From Ramazzottius varieornatus (Eukaryota; Tardigrada; Eutardigrada; Parachela; Ramazzottiidae), in assembly GCA_001949185.1 (NCBI GenBank), contig BDGG01000014.1, positions 814,504 to 878,503 of the forward strand: a stretch of DNA of 64,000 nt, given 5' to 3'. The position numbers and the translations under genes are program-made. Below are positions 1 through 15,143 of the stretch, one piece after another (positions within the stretch are counted from its first letter, which is position 1; every line of letters begins with the position of its first letter). The notes under the pieces were generated by a model, which ran no database searches, had not been told where the DNA came from, and worked only from the letters and a program-made list of their open reading frames with translations.

Positions 1-2924
1 ATGTGCCAGTTTTTCAAACTCGGCCACCTGTGTTACTTACTGCCATCAATTTATCTCCGGGCTAACAGACCAGACCGTTACACATCGCCGAATATTGGGT
101 AAGTTTGGCTCGATCGTTTTTCCCAATTTCGTCAATATAGTTCAGGTAAGCCAGAATGTTCTAGGACAGAACTTGGTACACGAACTAGACATCTCCGTAG
201 TCCGTACGGAGCTTTAATCATCGGGGCTGTCTCACTTCATGAGACTCCATGAGTTAAATAAAGCTGTGCGCTTTCTCTGATTTTGCTACTACTTGCTACT
301 TTTCATGGATGAGTAGCTCTCGAAAAATTTCGCCCCAACTCAAGTGCTAAAACAGTTTCCCTGGATTGGAGTTCTACCACTGGCTGCTGATCCATGATTT
401 TATGTTCTTACCTGATTCTATTGCACGAAAAACGATTCTCCTGAATGCTAGTTGGATGATTTGCTCAAGTGGACTCGCTGTTTGAAAAAGGCTGGAGCTC
501 GAGTTATCACTTAGTGGGTGATACTGTACTAACGGGTTTTTTCGAACATGAGAATGTTGTCCGGCTGACGGCGATAGCTCGGGCCATCGAAAAGTAGGGG
601 CGGGCATACCGTTCGCAGCCCGAATGTAGAAGACCCAAAACTTGTCGGACCCATTTGGCCGGCCAGGCAATAAGCAAAACTACTGAGCAGGAAGGCCGAT
701 TAGTCTGGGGGTGCAACCAGACTGGCCGACGAGCTTCACTATAAGGTCATAGCTATCCCGTATCAAGCAGGTCTTCCACCATGCCTTCCTCCAAAATATC
801 CAGCAAAGTTTTTTTCTGCGTTCTTCCCCCGTGTGGATATTGGATAGGGCCAACGTGGATCCAGAACGTGCAGAGCATGCCGTCCCACCGCAAGGAAAAT
901 TTTAAATTCGGTTGGGAACATTTGAAGTTCGGATGCTTCGTCATACCAAGCTTCTTCCGACGATGCTTTCTCTAGTGCTGAGTCATCAAATCATGAGATA
1001 GTTTAGAAGTATCGAGAAAAGATCGTCAGAACAAGTTGGATGCAACAAAATACCCCTTGCGGATTTCACAGCTGACTGCACTGGAACCGATAATCCGGGT
1101 TCTCATGGCACTGCTCTTTGCTATTTTCAAATTATGCTGAGAATCGCATCGCGGTCAATCGCTTGCCAATTATTACCGATTATTACCGTAATCTGGGTCT
1201 CTGGGCTGGTCAACGTCATGGTCTATTCCGGACAGTTCGCCCTCAAACCTATCTGGAAAAGAATTATATCACAGACGTGATCGTAGACGGTCGTCCAAGA
1301 TGTAATATTGATTAGAATGACCTATGAACGAACCATACCGTAAGGAAAAGGAGGCAGCTGTTGGGGATCGGGCTTTGTCCGCTGGGTGAACCCTCGGACG
1401 AGGCGTCTGGCACTGACTTGGTCTGATGGTAACCATTATTTTTGTCGGGGTACCCTACCCACCACACGCAAGAAGGAAGGGTGCCCTCATGATGCTTCGA
1501 TGCAAGGATGGCTTGCACTTGATATGTTTGAGTTGCGGATAATTCCTGCTGATCGCGCTTCGGTGACCGCGGGGCTCTTCCCTGCTTCTCCATTCCTCGA
1601 ACAATGCAGCGTATTTTACCTTTCCTGCATTGCACCGCTTTTCCGGTCGGACGTTTTGGGATCTTCTGCAGATGCTCGACCAACGCCCAGTTCGGGTGGT
1701 CGCGCATTGTGCAGAGCGGAAGACCACCATAGACATGTACAACGCGGCCCGATGTTTTCCTAATATCAGACATTGTCACTAAGCTCACGAAGTAACCCAT
1801 TGCCACGACACGAGTGGATTTAGATTGTCCCAGAAGCATTATACGACAGACAAGGGTTTACCTAAGGCAGGAAGCGCTTCGATCCTCCTGTTCTCTGGCA
1901 ACTGCAACTCAAGCTCGATCTGTACCAACCGTTGGCGTATGCAGCACGGCAGTTGAACGGTAGGACCGATAATGCCACCGTGTGATCTGCTAGGTAATTT
2001 GAGCGGTGCCAGATGAACAAATCAGTCTGTCCTCATATTTATGCGGCACGTCCAATCATATAGGCCGACTTTTCTAGCTTAGTTTTTGACTGGCTGTTCA
2101 AAACGTGACTTATCAGGACGCGGTAGAACTGGGCAGAAGCCAGAAAAATGTATCTTGCCTCGAGGCATTAGGTTTTTTGGGCCACGTGGTCCCTAGCAAG
2201 TCGGCGTTGTTGCGTACAATCGCGTACTCAGTGTTGTACGCGAATCCAGGCTCGCATTTGCTTGCCTGCACATTGAATGTACGCCATCGTACAACGCTGG
2301 TCAGCTGCAGCCTACGTGCGTGCAATCGAACTGCAAAAATTTGACGAAAGCTGTACAAAGTCTGCCTATATCCAATCATTTCCCAGTCATACGAGTGGTA
2401 GTCCTGATAGATCTTCGGATTCACGAAGCTGAAGATGGACTCGAGGGCCGAGCAGGCTTCGTCGCTCAAGGTGTTGCCCGAGAAAAACTTGGCAGCTTCC
2501 AGAACCGAGTCTGTCGTCCACTACACAAATGAAGACTGGTAGTTGTGGTCCTAAAATATATTATGATGGTCGGGTTGTAGGCAAGTCTGAAGCCACTGTG
2601 TTATTTTTAGGATTAAAGAGTAACAAGCGCGAGGAACGTTTATTTGATGATGCAACGGCGACGTGGTCGAAGACGAACGCGACATCGCGTTCATCGGACA
2701 ACTAGTTTGAACCTCTAGCCATTTCACGGCCAGTCTTAATTGATCCCTTCGATCAACTTCACCATCACTAAGCCACCTACTGTAGCCGAAGGATGCATAG
2801 ATTATGTACAATAAACACCACGATCTAAATAAAATATTTCAAAAAACCTTTGCACATTAAGTAGGATTTAAATAAGACTGACACGGACGAACATCACAGC
2901 CCGTCCCAGTCTCTTCACGCCCCC
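1..2924. other. Gene-free or unrecognised stretch
   Basis: I see no exon chain, recognisable domain or RNA gene here. The longest open frames (1312-1839 minus and 1386-1763 plus) overlap each other on opposite strands, have no family likeness and no convincing splice borders, so I treat them as chance. The right end (about 2550-2924) is probably the 3' flank of the paraplegin gene. Confidence 0.5.
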
Positions 2925-6934
<4,010 letters not shown>

Positions 6935-7256
6935 CTTCAGTCCAGTATTCTACAGATGCCAAGTCTGAAGCTTGAAACTATCGGAACAGAAGAAACGCTG
7001 AAAGGTGCAGAACAAAGGACGACGATTTCCGAACGGGAAAACGATCGCTGGTCGATCAATTTCCGGTCAATCAATCTAATTGAATTTCACGGTGAGCGGT
7101 ACGGTGGCGCTTAACTGTGGAACACGACTTGCTGGATTGCCAGGAATAAAGTTCAACGAACAGGCCAGCCTAACATTACCGATGGTGAGTCAGCTAGATT
7201 CACTACACCGTAAGTATCAATAGAAGAAAGGGAGATCGATTCACGCATACAGCTTT

Positions 7257-7262
7257 TTTATT
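7257..7262 (-). terminator. Possible polyadenylation signal of the bZIP gene
   Basis: AATAAA on the minus strand, about 430 bp downstream of the stop codon of the ATF4/5-like gene and upstream of the paraplegin start. A plausible 3' end, inferred from position only. Confidence 0.35.
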
Positions 7263-7695
7263 TTCGTTTTATCCATTTTGCATCTTTTTTTGAAGCTTTC
7301 GAAAAAGACACGGCCGACAGTCGGAATAACCAGATAACATCCATCTGCAGCGAGCGAAGTGTAATGTAACAGAAAACAGAACAAATTCCAAGACTTCTGG
7401 ACAGACAGAAGACAATGGAAATCTCAATAAATACTTTTCGTTTCGTATCCAGAGGCAAAGCCAGAAAGCAGTAAGCTTAACAACTACAAAGTCAAACCGG
7501 TTGAATCTCGAAAATCTAGAGGCATTATTGCAGTTTGCTGTGCCACGGACCAAACTATAGTACAAGAGGAGAGAAAGAAAGAAAAAGAAGAGGCATATCG
7601 TTCTCATTATCACATTGACTAACAGTTAATTTCTTGTGCCAATCAAAAAGAGTGTTTGTCTTTATGAAATCTCAAGATGGACGTATGTGTGCAAC

Positions 7696-9603
7696 TTATC
7701 TTAACTTCTTGCTGGCTTCCGTGCTACAATGCGAGCACAAGTGGAGACTAATCTCCGCGCCATTTATATGGAGACAAATTCCTCCGATATCCTTCTTCTC
7801 TTCCTCACCATCGCCATCCACCTTCTCGCTGTCCCCTCCACTAATCTGCCTCAACATACTACGAGCATCCAGCTTTAGCGCTGAGCCTGCCTTGTTGAAA
7901 AAGGGAGCTTTCTGGAGATATTCTAGCAACTGGACAGTGGAGTGTTGCGAACGAACTAAAGAACGTAAATACAGTGCGTCTTCTCTGAGTTTAGCTAAAT
8001 TCTGCCGGGCTTCCGCCATCTCTTTGTCCAGTCCCTCGGCTTCCACCTTGAGATCGTTGCATTCTTGGATCAGCTGTTCTTCTTTGTACTTCTTCTTCTG
8101 GCGCAATTCGCGAGCCGCCACGGCCGGCGCCGACATGGACACGTCTCTGCGTTGACGCTTGGCCGTCTCCGGGAAGGCCACCGTGGGGATCCGGGGCAGC
8201 GAGGGCAGTCGGGCTGTGGAACTGGTGGGCGACATGGCCGGGTCGGACCCAGAGCCAGCGTCGGTGCCGTCCGTGAAGGTTTCCGAAGCGTAGGAACTGA
8301 CAGAGTCTCCGTCGTCCTCGTCCGACAGTCTTTTATGGTGACGCTCGATGAGGGGCGTCGAGCCACTGCCTTTCTGGCCCTTCTTACTGCGGGACCTGGA
8401 GGAAGACCGGTACTCGCCATCATTTCCTGCAAGAAGAAAAAATCCACATTGGAATTCTGTCAGTTTCTTCCTCCAAACTTTCACCAATTTCACCACAGCA
8501 AATTAAACCAAGAAATTTCTCCTCAGCATTTGCACGTGCAGGGAATTTCGTAATATACAGTTTTCCTCCTTGTCCAACCGAAGAAACCTTCCTTCTGAGT
8601 TTTCTGGGCGGCGGACGTGAAAACCAAAAATCCAGGAATTTTCATGTCAGGGCCGTGCCTATAGTATTCTGCCACGTGATGTTTGTCAAGCCCGTGGCAC
8701 GGAGAACATGGTTCAAAGGAAATTCCCACCCGACCCTTGAGTCTCCTCTGACGTCACAAGGTCTTACTTAACAAGCCCAACCCCACGGCCTGCCATGCCC
8801 GGACTTCCCAAGCGTTTGGCAGGCCACACTGAGAACATTTTCGAGAAGAAGATTCTCCTACTTGGCAAGCAAAAGGTGGAATTTCCACAGGTAATCAAGC
8901 CAATCAACCGCATGGATGATGGAGTAATTTTGAGAAAATGGAAAACAATTCCTGACTGCTGTGATTTCTACCCGAGGCTTCTGTTCACATTATCTCGACA
9001 GTTCAGATAACCCTGAGAAAGGAAGAAGGAAAGAACTGGTTGAAACGGAAGCGGTAAAGAAAGAGAAAGAAATTGAGATGTACCTTTGAGAGGAGGTTTA
9101 TCGTAGCGAAGGTACTGGACGTCTCCAGTGTTGTCCGGGCTGAAGGGTTCCTGCTTGACCGTTACTCCTTGATTGTATTCAACATCAGGGATGGGGGACA
9201 TGATGGCACCAGCCATGAGGTAGGCTGGCAGGTTCGGGGAAGATCCTTCGTAGGGTTGGTTGCCATATTCGACGACGAAGGGATCGCTCCATTGTTGCTC
9301 TTCTTCCAGCACAGCATCGCCTATATATGGGGACATATCGAGTTGAGAAAGGAAGAGGGGAAAGTCCGCTTGTTTCCACAAGGGAGCAAGGAAGGCTTTA
9401 TCGTTGTCACCGTTCATACCGTGCGTTTTCAGGGCCATTTCCGGTGCGTCGCCATAAAAGTCAGTTTCCGACTTGAAGGCTGCCCGTCTTTCCTTGATTA
9501 ACTGATCATCCACCAAGGCAGGACTCTCGCTAAAGAGCTGTGCCAACAAATCCATGTCCATTTCCGCTGGTGAATTCATACTGTAGAAATCTTCCAGCAA
9601 CAT
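7696..9603 (-). CDS. ATF4/5-like bZIP transcription factor with an altered basic region
   Basis: Two exons, 9603-9084 and 8426-7696 (phase 1 junction), give 416 residues. The N-terminal half is acidic and Ser/Pro-rich, like an activation domain. It carries VKQEPFSP (Lys150), which fits the phosphorylation-dependent sumoylation pattern (hydrophobic-K-x-E-x-x-S-P). Residues about 262-333 align with the ATF4/ATF5 bZIP: the basic part ends in RQKKKYKEEQ and is followed by ECNDLK and a leucine-rich helix. The invariant basic-region Asn is replaced by Pro274 (SAPAVAAREL). I start at the ATG at 9603. An in-frame GTG at 9612 also lies in the string GGTGAGTG, which resembles a splice donor, so the 5' end deserves checking. 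Assignment to ATF4/5 rests on the RQKK...EC pattern; another atypical bZIP class is possible. Confidence 0.7.
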
Positions 9604-9673
9604 TTCACTCACCTCTCCAGACTATCAACTCTTCTTCGGGAATCTTCTCGAACGAAATATTTCACAGAGAGAA

Positions 9674-9781
9674 CTAAACGAGATCCTGTAAGAAAGCCAA
9701 GTTAAGCAGATGGTGGCGAATTTCAAGCTCTGCAAGTACCTTGCCAACTAGAAACTCTAGTCTGTCTCGTACCAGCGACAT
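9674..9781 (-). CDS. Upstream ORF of the bZIP gene
   Basis: The first ATG downstream of the putative TATA box opens a 35-codon frame that ends in TAG 70 bp before the bZIP start. It contains a candidate 54-bp intron (donor GTACTTG, acceptor TTTCTTACAG). Since 54 is a multiple of three, splicing leaves the frame open and shortens the peptide to 17 residues. ATF4 and ATF5 mRNAs are known to be controlled by uORFs, so a regulatory role is plausible. The transcript itself is inferred. Confidence 0.45.
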   Translation of the reverse strand: MSLVRDRLEFLVGKVLAELEIRHHLLNLAFLQDLV

Positions 9782-9831
9782 CACTGGAGAAAAAGATCGG
9801 AAAGAAAGTTGTGAAATTGTCCGTTGCGAGC

Positions 9832-9837
9832 TTTATA
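9832..9837 (-). promoter_or_regulatory. TATA box of the bZIP gene
   Basis: TATAAA reads toward the bZIP gene about 50 bp before the uORF start. Farther upstream lie TGATGTCA (CRE-like, about 9909-9916) and CCAATCAGCG (9941-9950, CCAAT box). Together they look like a core promoter. Function is inferred from sequence only. Confidence 0.4.
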
Positions 9838-10211
9838 CGGTGGCAAGTCCGAGGAATACTCTCGAGATGAAGATAAACACCGTCCTTCGCGGAAAGCGTG
9901 TCCGCCGATGATGTCAGACTGGCAGTCCAGTAACGCAGCACCAATCAGCGTGGCCTTCCAATCGACCCAGGCGGAGCTAGCAATGGTACCGAACAAGGCC
10001 GTGCTTTCTGAATGCACAGGGTGAGGAGCGAATGCTCACATTGGTTAGCTCGGCCATGTTGCTCGACCGTTTGGTTGGCCACGCCCGCCACTCATGCCTC
10101 TCTTGTCTCAAGTTTGATCGATGTTGCATGGAGCAGCCAGAAGACTTCCAAAAGCTGGATCAGCTGATCGCTCTCGTGACCACTTATGGTGGGCTGTTGA
10201 TGCAAATCGTG

Positions 10212-10217
10212 TATAAA
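10212..10217 (+). promoter_or_regulatory. TATA box candidate of the SRP72 gene
   Basis: TATAAA about 225 bp upstream of the chosen SRP72 start and pointing toward it. A good acceptor (TTCTTTCTTGGCGCAG, ending 10379) lies between, so a spliced 5' UTR is possible; that would remove several upstream ATGs. Confidence 0.3.
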
Positions 10218-10438
10218 TTCTCGACTGTGGCTGGCTGTACTTTTAGACGGCATGGCTCACCAAGGAGCATGGACAGAGACGTTCCGGTTGATTAGATGGC
10301 TTGATTAACCGTCTATGCATGCCGTTCACCGTTCACGTGGAACAGCTCTCCTGGTCATCTTCTTCTTTCTTGGCGCAGGAATGTGCCTCCATCGGACGAG
10401 TGATTGAACGACGTGAGCAGGACAGAAAGGTGGACAAG

Positions 10439-11965
10439 ATGACGGACGTCTCCCAGCACTTTGAAGACCTGGTGCGCCACCATAACAACGAAGACTTTGA
10501 CAAGGCCTTGAAGAGTGTCAACACTATCCTGAAAGAGATCCCCACCGACCAGAAAGCGCTCCATTGCAAGACGGTATGCCTGGTCCAGCTCTCCAAATTT
10601 ACCGAAGCCCTGGAAGTAGCAAAGAAAGTAACCGACCAGAACTCGGTGCTTCTTCTCGTCACTTACTCGCTGTATCGACTGAATCGCTACCCCGAAATTA
10701 TCGAGCGATTGTCCCAGTACAACGCGAACGATCTGCCTCTGGACCTGAAGGAACTCAAAGCCCAGACATTATACAAGTTAGAAAAGTATGCAGACAGTGT
10801 AGACTTGTATAAAGATCTGCTGAAGAAACAGAGAGACGATTTGGACACGGAGAGGCAAAGTAACTTTTTGGCTGCGCTGACGCAACTGCACGCTACCACC
10901 GGAAAAGGCTATGCTTCTGTGGGCAACTTTGCACCTTCCGCCGCGGAAACCTACGAGCTGATGTTTAACGCAGCGGCGTGGGAAGTAACGAAGGGGAACT
11001 TTGACGAAGCGGGAAAGAAGCTCCGAACAGCGCAGGCTCTGTTCCAAGAGGTAAATTTCGTTTGCACTGTGATTGGCGTCAGATTGGATTGGTGCTGTAA
11101 AGTGCAATCCACGTCACATCGCGCAGGTCCTGTAACGTCATGCGCGGATTTGGCGGGGTGTTCTGTTTCGAGATTTGCTTCTGTGGCGCATGTTACTTTC
11201 GATTGGTTCAGTCCTCTTATTGATTGGTTTACTTGCAGTACGCGGCGGATGAGGAGTTGTCTCCGCAGAAGGTCAAGAATGAGCTGGTGACGATCAAGTC
11301 TTTGCTGATGACCATTCTTCTAGAAAAGCAAAACCGGGAAACCCATACAGAGAGGCTGACCGGCTTCAACGTTGAATCCATCGAGAACAACTTCCTCAAC
11401 CAGTTCACCAAGCTCAAGAAAAAGCCCAGGAAGGAGCTGGTCGAAGCAGACGCTGCTTCACCTCGCGCCAAACCTACGGGATCGAAGTCGGCGGAAGCTG
11501 TGGCGGCCAAAAAGAAACGCAAGAAGCGAAAACCGAGGTGAGTTTCGCGATCGGTTTCTCCACGTGACGCACCTTTACGGTATTGTTGACTAGAGATGTG
11601 CGCCACTTTGGAAACGAGCTTGTTTGCCAAGCTCCCGTTTGAAGTATCAATACAAGGTTCTACTGATTTTCAGGTTACCCAAAAATTACGATCCAAACGT
11701 GAAGCCCGACCCCGAACGGTGGTTACCCAAGTACGAGCGCTCGAATTACAAGAAAAAGAAGGACAAGCGTGGAGGCGGCGGTAACGTCTTCAAAGGGGCT
11801 CAGGGTTCCACGTCAGGACCAGACACGCAAGTGACGGCAGGCTTTTCAAGCGGCGCGGGATCATCTACTCCCAAGGCACAACATGTCCCGGAAGCGGCGC
11901 CGGGACCTAGACAGCAGAAACCCCAAGCTGCTGCCAAGAAGCAAGCAAAGAAGAAGCGAAAGTAG
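10439..11965 (+). CDS. SRP72: Signal recognition particle subunit SRP72, shortened form
   Basis: Cytoplasmic SRP subunit that pairs with SRP68 and binds 7S RNA. Exons 10439-11050, 11239-11537 and 11674-11965 join in frame and give 400 residues. The first about 200 residues are TPR-like and match the N-terminal SRP68-binding part (KALKSVNTIL, ALHCKTVCLVQ, YSLYRLNRY). The C-terminus has the RNA-binding signature LPKNYDPNVKPDPERWLPKY and a Lys-rich tail. Human SRP72 has 671 residues; the difference is the central TPR array, of which almost nothing remains between exon 1 and the basic linker in exon 2. I chose the ATG at 10439 because homology begins there; an in-frame ATG at 10319 would add 40 residues of no likeness. 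Confidence 0.9.
11559..11611. repeat. TGCGCCACTT palindrome in an SRP72 intron
   Basis: CTCCACGTGACGCAC pairs imperfectly with TGTGCGCCACTTTGG around a loop of about 20 bp, inside intron 2 of the SRP72 gene. Same arms as the copies in the paraplegin and TMEM121-like introns. Confidence 0.55.
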
Positions 11966-13327
11966 AGCCTTTTTATCGAATACCTTCTCCCGCTGTCAAA
12001 TGATTTTTCCTCAGTCCCGACAAACTCTACTTTGACGATTCATGTTTCGTTCTGATGGTCACGTCACTTCAACCGGAAAACAGCTTTCGAGGTCCACTCG
12101 CATTCCTGTGCTGCGTCTCAACTTGCACTTTTGTTCAACCAGCGTAGCATTTTGGAATGTTGGGCGTACGGGTCCTGTGCTACAGTAACACTGGTCGCTG
12201 GGCCGGAAATGCGACATTTTTAGTGTAGCAATCAGCCTTCTACCATGGGCGAGAACACATGAGCAGTTTTAGGGGCGAGATCTGGTGATGAGACCTCCGC
12301 TAGAAGCAAAGCATAAGTAGACTCGTGGCACCTGGCACAGGTGCCTTGGGAAATGGGAGGGGTATGTTATTTATGGGCAGCGAATTACAGTACAATCGAA
12401 TTTCTGTACGATTTTACAATTTAACATCTAACAAATTTACGATTTTACAAATTAACATTTGTTGGATTCTCAAACTTAGCTACACAGGCACTATCTTCCA
12501 TTTCCTGAGGTTAATTTTAGCGTGCAGTGCATATGTGATCTTGAGTTCTGGTCATTGGGTTTTACAAGTGCGGTATCGACAGTGCGTAACTAAGTTTCTT
12601 ACCTTACGTAGTCATTTCAACAGCACGAGCATGGATGGGTTCGATCACTGGGGAAAATCCGCCCCACGAAATTCGTCTTCCTGTGCCTAAGTGATGTATC
12701 TTTGTTAGATATCTGCAAACAAAAAACAGTCATCAACGCTTGGATGCAAGCTCCCGTATCCAAGAATTTCCGGCTTACTTCCGCCTTCGTCTACTCGGTT
12801 TTGAGGATGGTAGCTCAGCTCTACAGTACGGTCTATCTCGAGTGTAGGCTACCTCATATCGATTTACCGTCCAAGGCGCAAAACATATCGAGCGACTTGT
12901 TTTAGACTTTCAAACGTCGATTCAGTACCGGCCAGATAAATGTACTTGCTTTACAATGTCAACAATATATGGACTATTTTTAGCGTGTCTGATTCCAACT
13001 AGATCCGCCTGGTAATTGAGCATAATCTCCACTATACCACCGCAGCAGTCAGCACTAATTGATAGAAGTTGAAGGACCCCCTTTAGTGCGCAGAATGGGG
13101 CAGCACCAACCAGGAACTCGCTAACGAGCAAAGGCTCCCCCTCAAGGACTCATTGCCTTACTCTAGCCACACTGTGAAGCACTGGTGCATCAATTTATCG
13201 ACCTGGGTTATTCACTGTGCAAGAACGAAATGCAAGAACACTGCTGACGGTTGATATGGAATATTTACGAACCGACGTTGACGGCTGATAATAAGAACTG
13301 TCGATATGGGCGATATGCAAGTTGCTG
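11966..13327. other. Intergenic stretch
   Basis: I see no gene. An AT-rich direct repeat lies at 12405-12460 (ACGATTTTACAAwTTAACAT, two copies about 35 bp apart). The rest shows nothing I can name. Confidence 0.5.
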
Positions 13328-15143
13328 ATGAAATGTCTTAGACGTTGCCTTAGCTGTCGTCTTTGCGGCCACGAATTATGGACGGATAAGGAGAGTGGTG
13401 ACAACAACATGATCGCTAACTTTATCCGGCTGATCGTTCTGCTGGTCTTAATTCTTCAAGACTCTTTGCTCAACTTCTACTTTGCGACTTACAATGGCGT
13501 CCGTTGGTTATGGTGGATCGCGGCGGATGTGGCGGTTGTCGTATGCCTTATTGCCTCCTTCATCTATGCCGATCGGTAAGAAATGTCTTTGCTCGTATTC
13601 CCTTCAAGGTTCTGCGCAGTCGCCTAACGCACGCGTAGAGATTACCCGGTGGTGGTCAACGGTTCAGTCCTCTCAATCAATAATTACCCACCAAGTTTTG
13701 CGATGGGCGGCAGTCAGCATATCAGGCCCGGGGTGTACTTCACTGGCGTGAGGACGTACTGCGTTAGAACTTTGGAAGGAATACCGTGGAAGGAGGTTTC
13801 GTTAATGCTTCAAAGGCGCTTTCGAGATGCAACTAATCTTTTCGCCCTTTACACGATTTCAAGAATTCTTTTGCAGGACGGTACTGTCGTATACTGTGAT
13901 TTTTCTACAGCATTTTTGTGAAGGTGACTGACGAAAGATTTTCCCTACGTACAGCGGACATGTTGAATGCGGGGAAGTTATGGTATCAATTTCTTCCAGG
14001 TATTTTGTCCGGCATGAGAAGTCCAACGAAGAGCTGCAAAGCATTCGAGAAGCCAAGAAAAATGGCGAGTGCAAGCCGACCAACCGCAACGTGCACAAGA
14101 AGGCGGAGGGCGACAAGCTGATATCAGAGTCCGACATCGCGCCGGATTTCCGCGCGAAGGAGGCGGAGACCGAGTCTACCGGCGAGGTCTGGGACAACTC
14201 CAACATTGCCGCCTTGCCCATCGAGTACCTGATATGGCTGCCCTACGCCCTGGTCCACGTTTCCAAGATCACGGCCATATACACCACCTTCGGACCTACC
14301 CTTGACAAAAACGAGACGTGGGGCACCACCATGCTGGATGTGGCCTTGACACTGACGGCCGTCTTCTTTGCATTCCTCGTCACCACAACTCACCACAAGG
14401 TACTGTACATAGTCGCAACATAGTCATGTCGAACCGTGCCGAGATATCGAAGCGGTGCCTCGGCGAAACAAACTCGACATGACTGTTTTCCCAAGTGGCG
14501 TATGATTTCATTGTTATTGGCTGACAACGTGCGCCACTTGGGAAGACGATCTGCAGTGGGCGTCTTCGTTGGCCGTGATTCTGAAAATGAATGTCGTTCG
14601 TAAAGAGTCCGCTTTAAAGGTGAATAACGTGGCCGAAATGGTGGTTTCTTTGGAAAGGTACCGACGTCATCGGAGCAGAAAGGCGTCATACGCTGGATGC
14701 AGAACCACGCCATCTTAGACATCCTTGACACGGTGGAGATCCTGGGCTACCTCTTTGAGAATCAGGAACAACTGTCGATCGATAAAGGCTCCAAAGCCGC
14801 CGTTCTAACCTTCGTGTCCATTAACTTGCTACTTCCGCTACTCTCTCTGTACCAATTGAGCGAGCGGAACTGCGAGAAGAAGAAACCAAACAACAACCTA
14901 TGCACCATCCAGCAGCTGCTGAGTTCGCTGTTCGGCAACCTGCCCTTCCTGGTCATCCGCATCTACCTTTGGCATTCGCGAAGTCACGCCGAAGGAAGCT
15001 TCATCTTTGTCTTGAAAAACTCTTTCGGTATTGCTAATAACTCGTATGATTTTTACAAGCTGGTGCAGAATAGCCGAAGACCGCCCGAAATGCAGGAAGA
15101 CGATGCGGCGCACCGCAATCCGGCGGTAACTTGTGAGTGCTGA
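13328..15143 (+). CDS. TMEM121-like multi-pass membrane protein
   Basis: Exons 13328-13575, 14000-14399 and about 14658-15143 keep frame and give about 377 residues. At least five hydrophobic segments are visible: FIRLIVLLVLILQDSLLNFY, WLWWIAADVAVVVCLIASF, EYLIWLPYALVHVSKI, a segment around VALTLTAVFFAFLV, and INLLLPLLSLYQLSE, with a further one at NLPFLVIRIYLW. Order and spacing, the motif LDILDTVEIL and the end FVLKNSFGIANNSYDFYKL resemble the TMEM121/hole family, whose biochemical role is not settled. The acceptor of exon 3 is uncertain: starts at 14658, 14676 or 14679 all keep phase 0. A GTGAGT donor just before the stop (15133) leaves open a further exon. A possible cassette exon in intron 1 is described separately. 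Confidence 0.6.
13639..13753 (+). other. Possible optional exon in the TMEM121-like gene
   Basis: A frame that opens after CGCGTAG and fits the phase left by exon 1 reads DYPVVVNGSVLSINNY and onward, about 38 codons, up to GGC before GTGAGG. It looks protein-like, but its end phase (0) does not fit the next exon (phase 2) directly. It would need another junction, so I leave it out of the main model. Confidence 0.25.
14488..14544. repeat. TGCGCCACTT palindrome in a TMEM121-like intron
   Basis: TTCCCAAGTGGCGTA pairs with CGTGCGCCACTTGGGAA around about 25 bp, within intron 2 of the TMEM121-like gene. It is the copy whose outer arms match best. Confidence 0.65.

Noticed and set aside
1312-1839. 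175-codon open frame on the minus strand
   Set aside because: It overlaps open frames on both strands, shows no domain, has an uneven composition and no splice partners.
8065-8553. Long plus-strand frame opposite the bZIP gene
   Set aside because: It is the antisense of the coding exon and has no family likeness.
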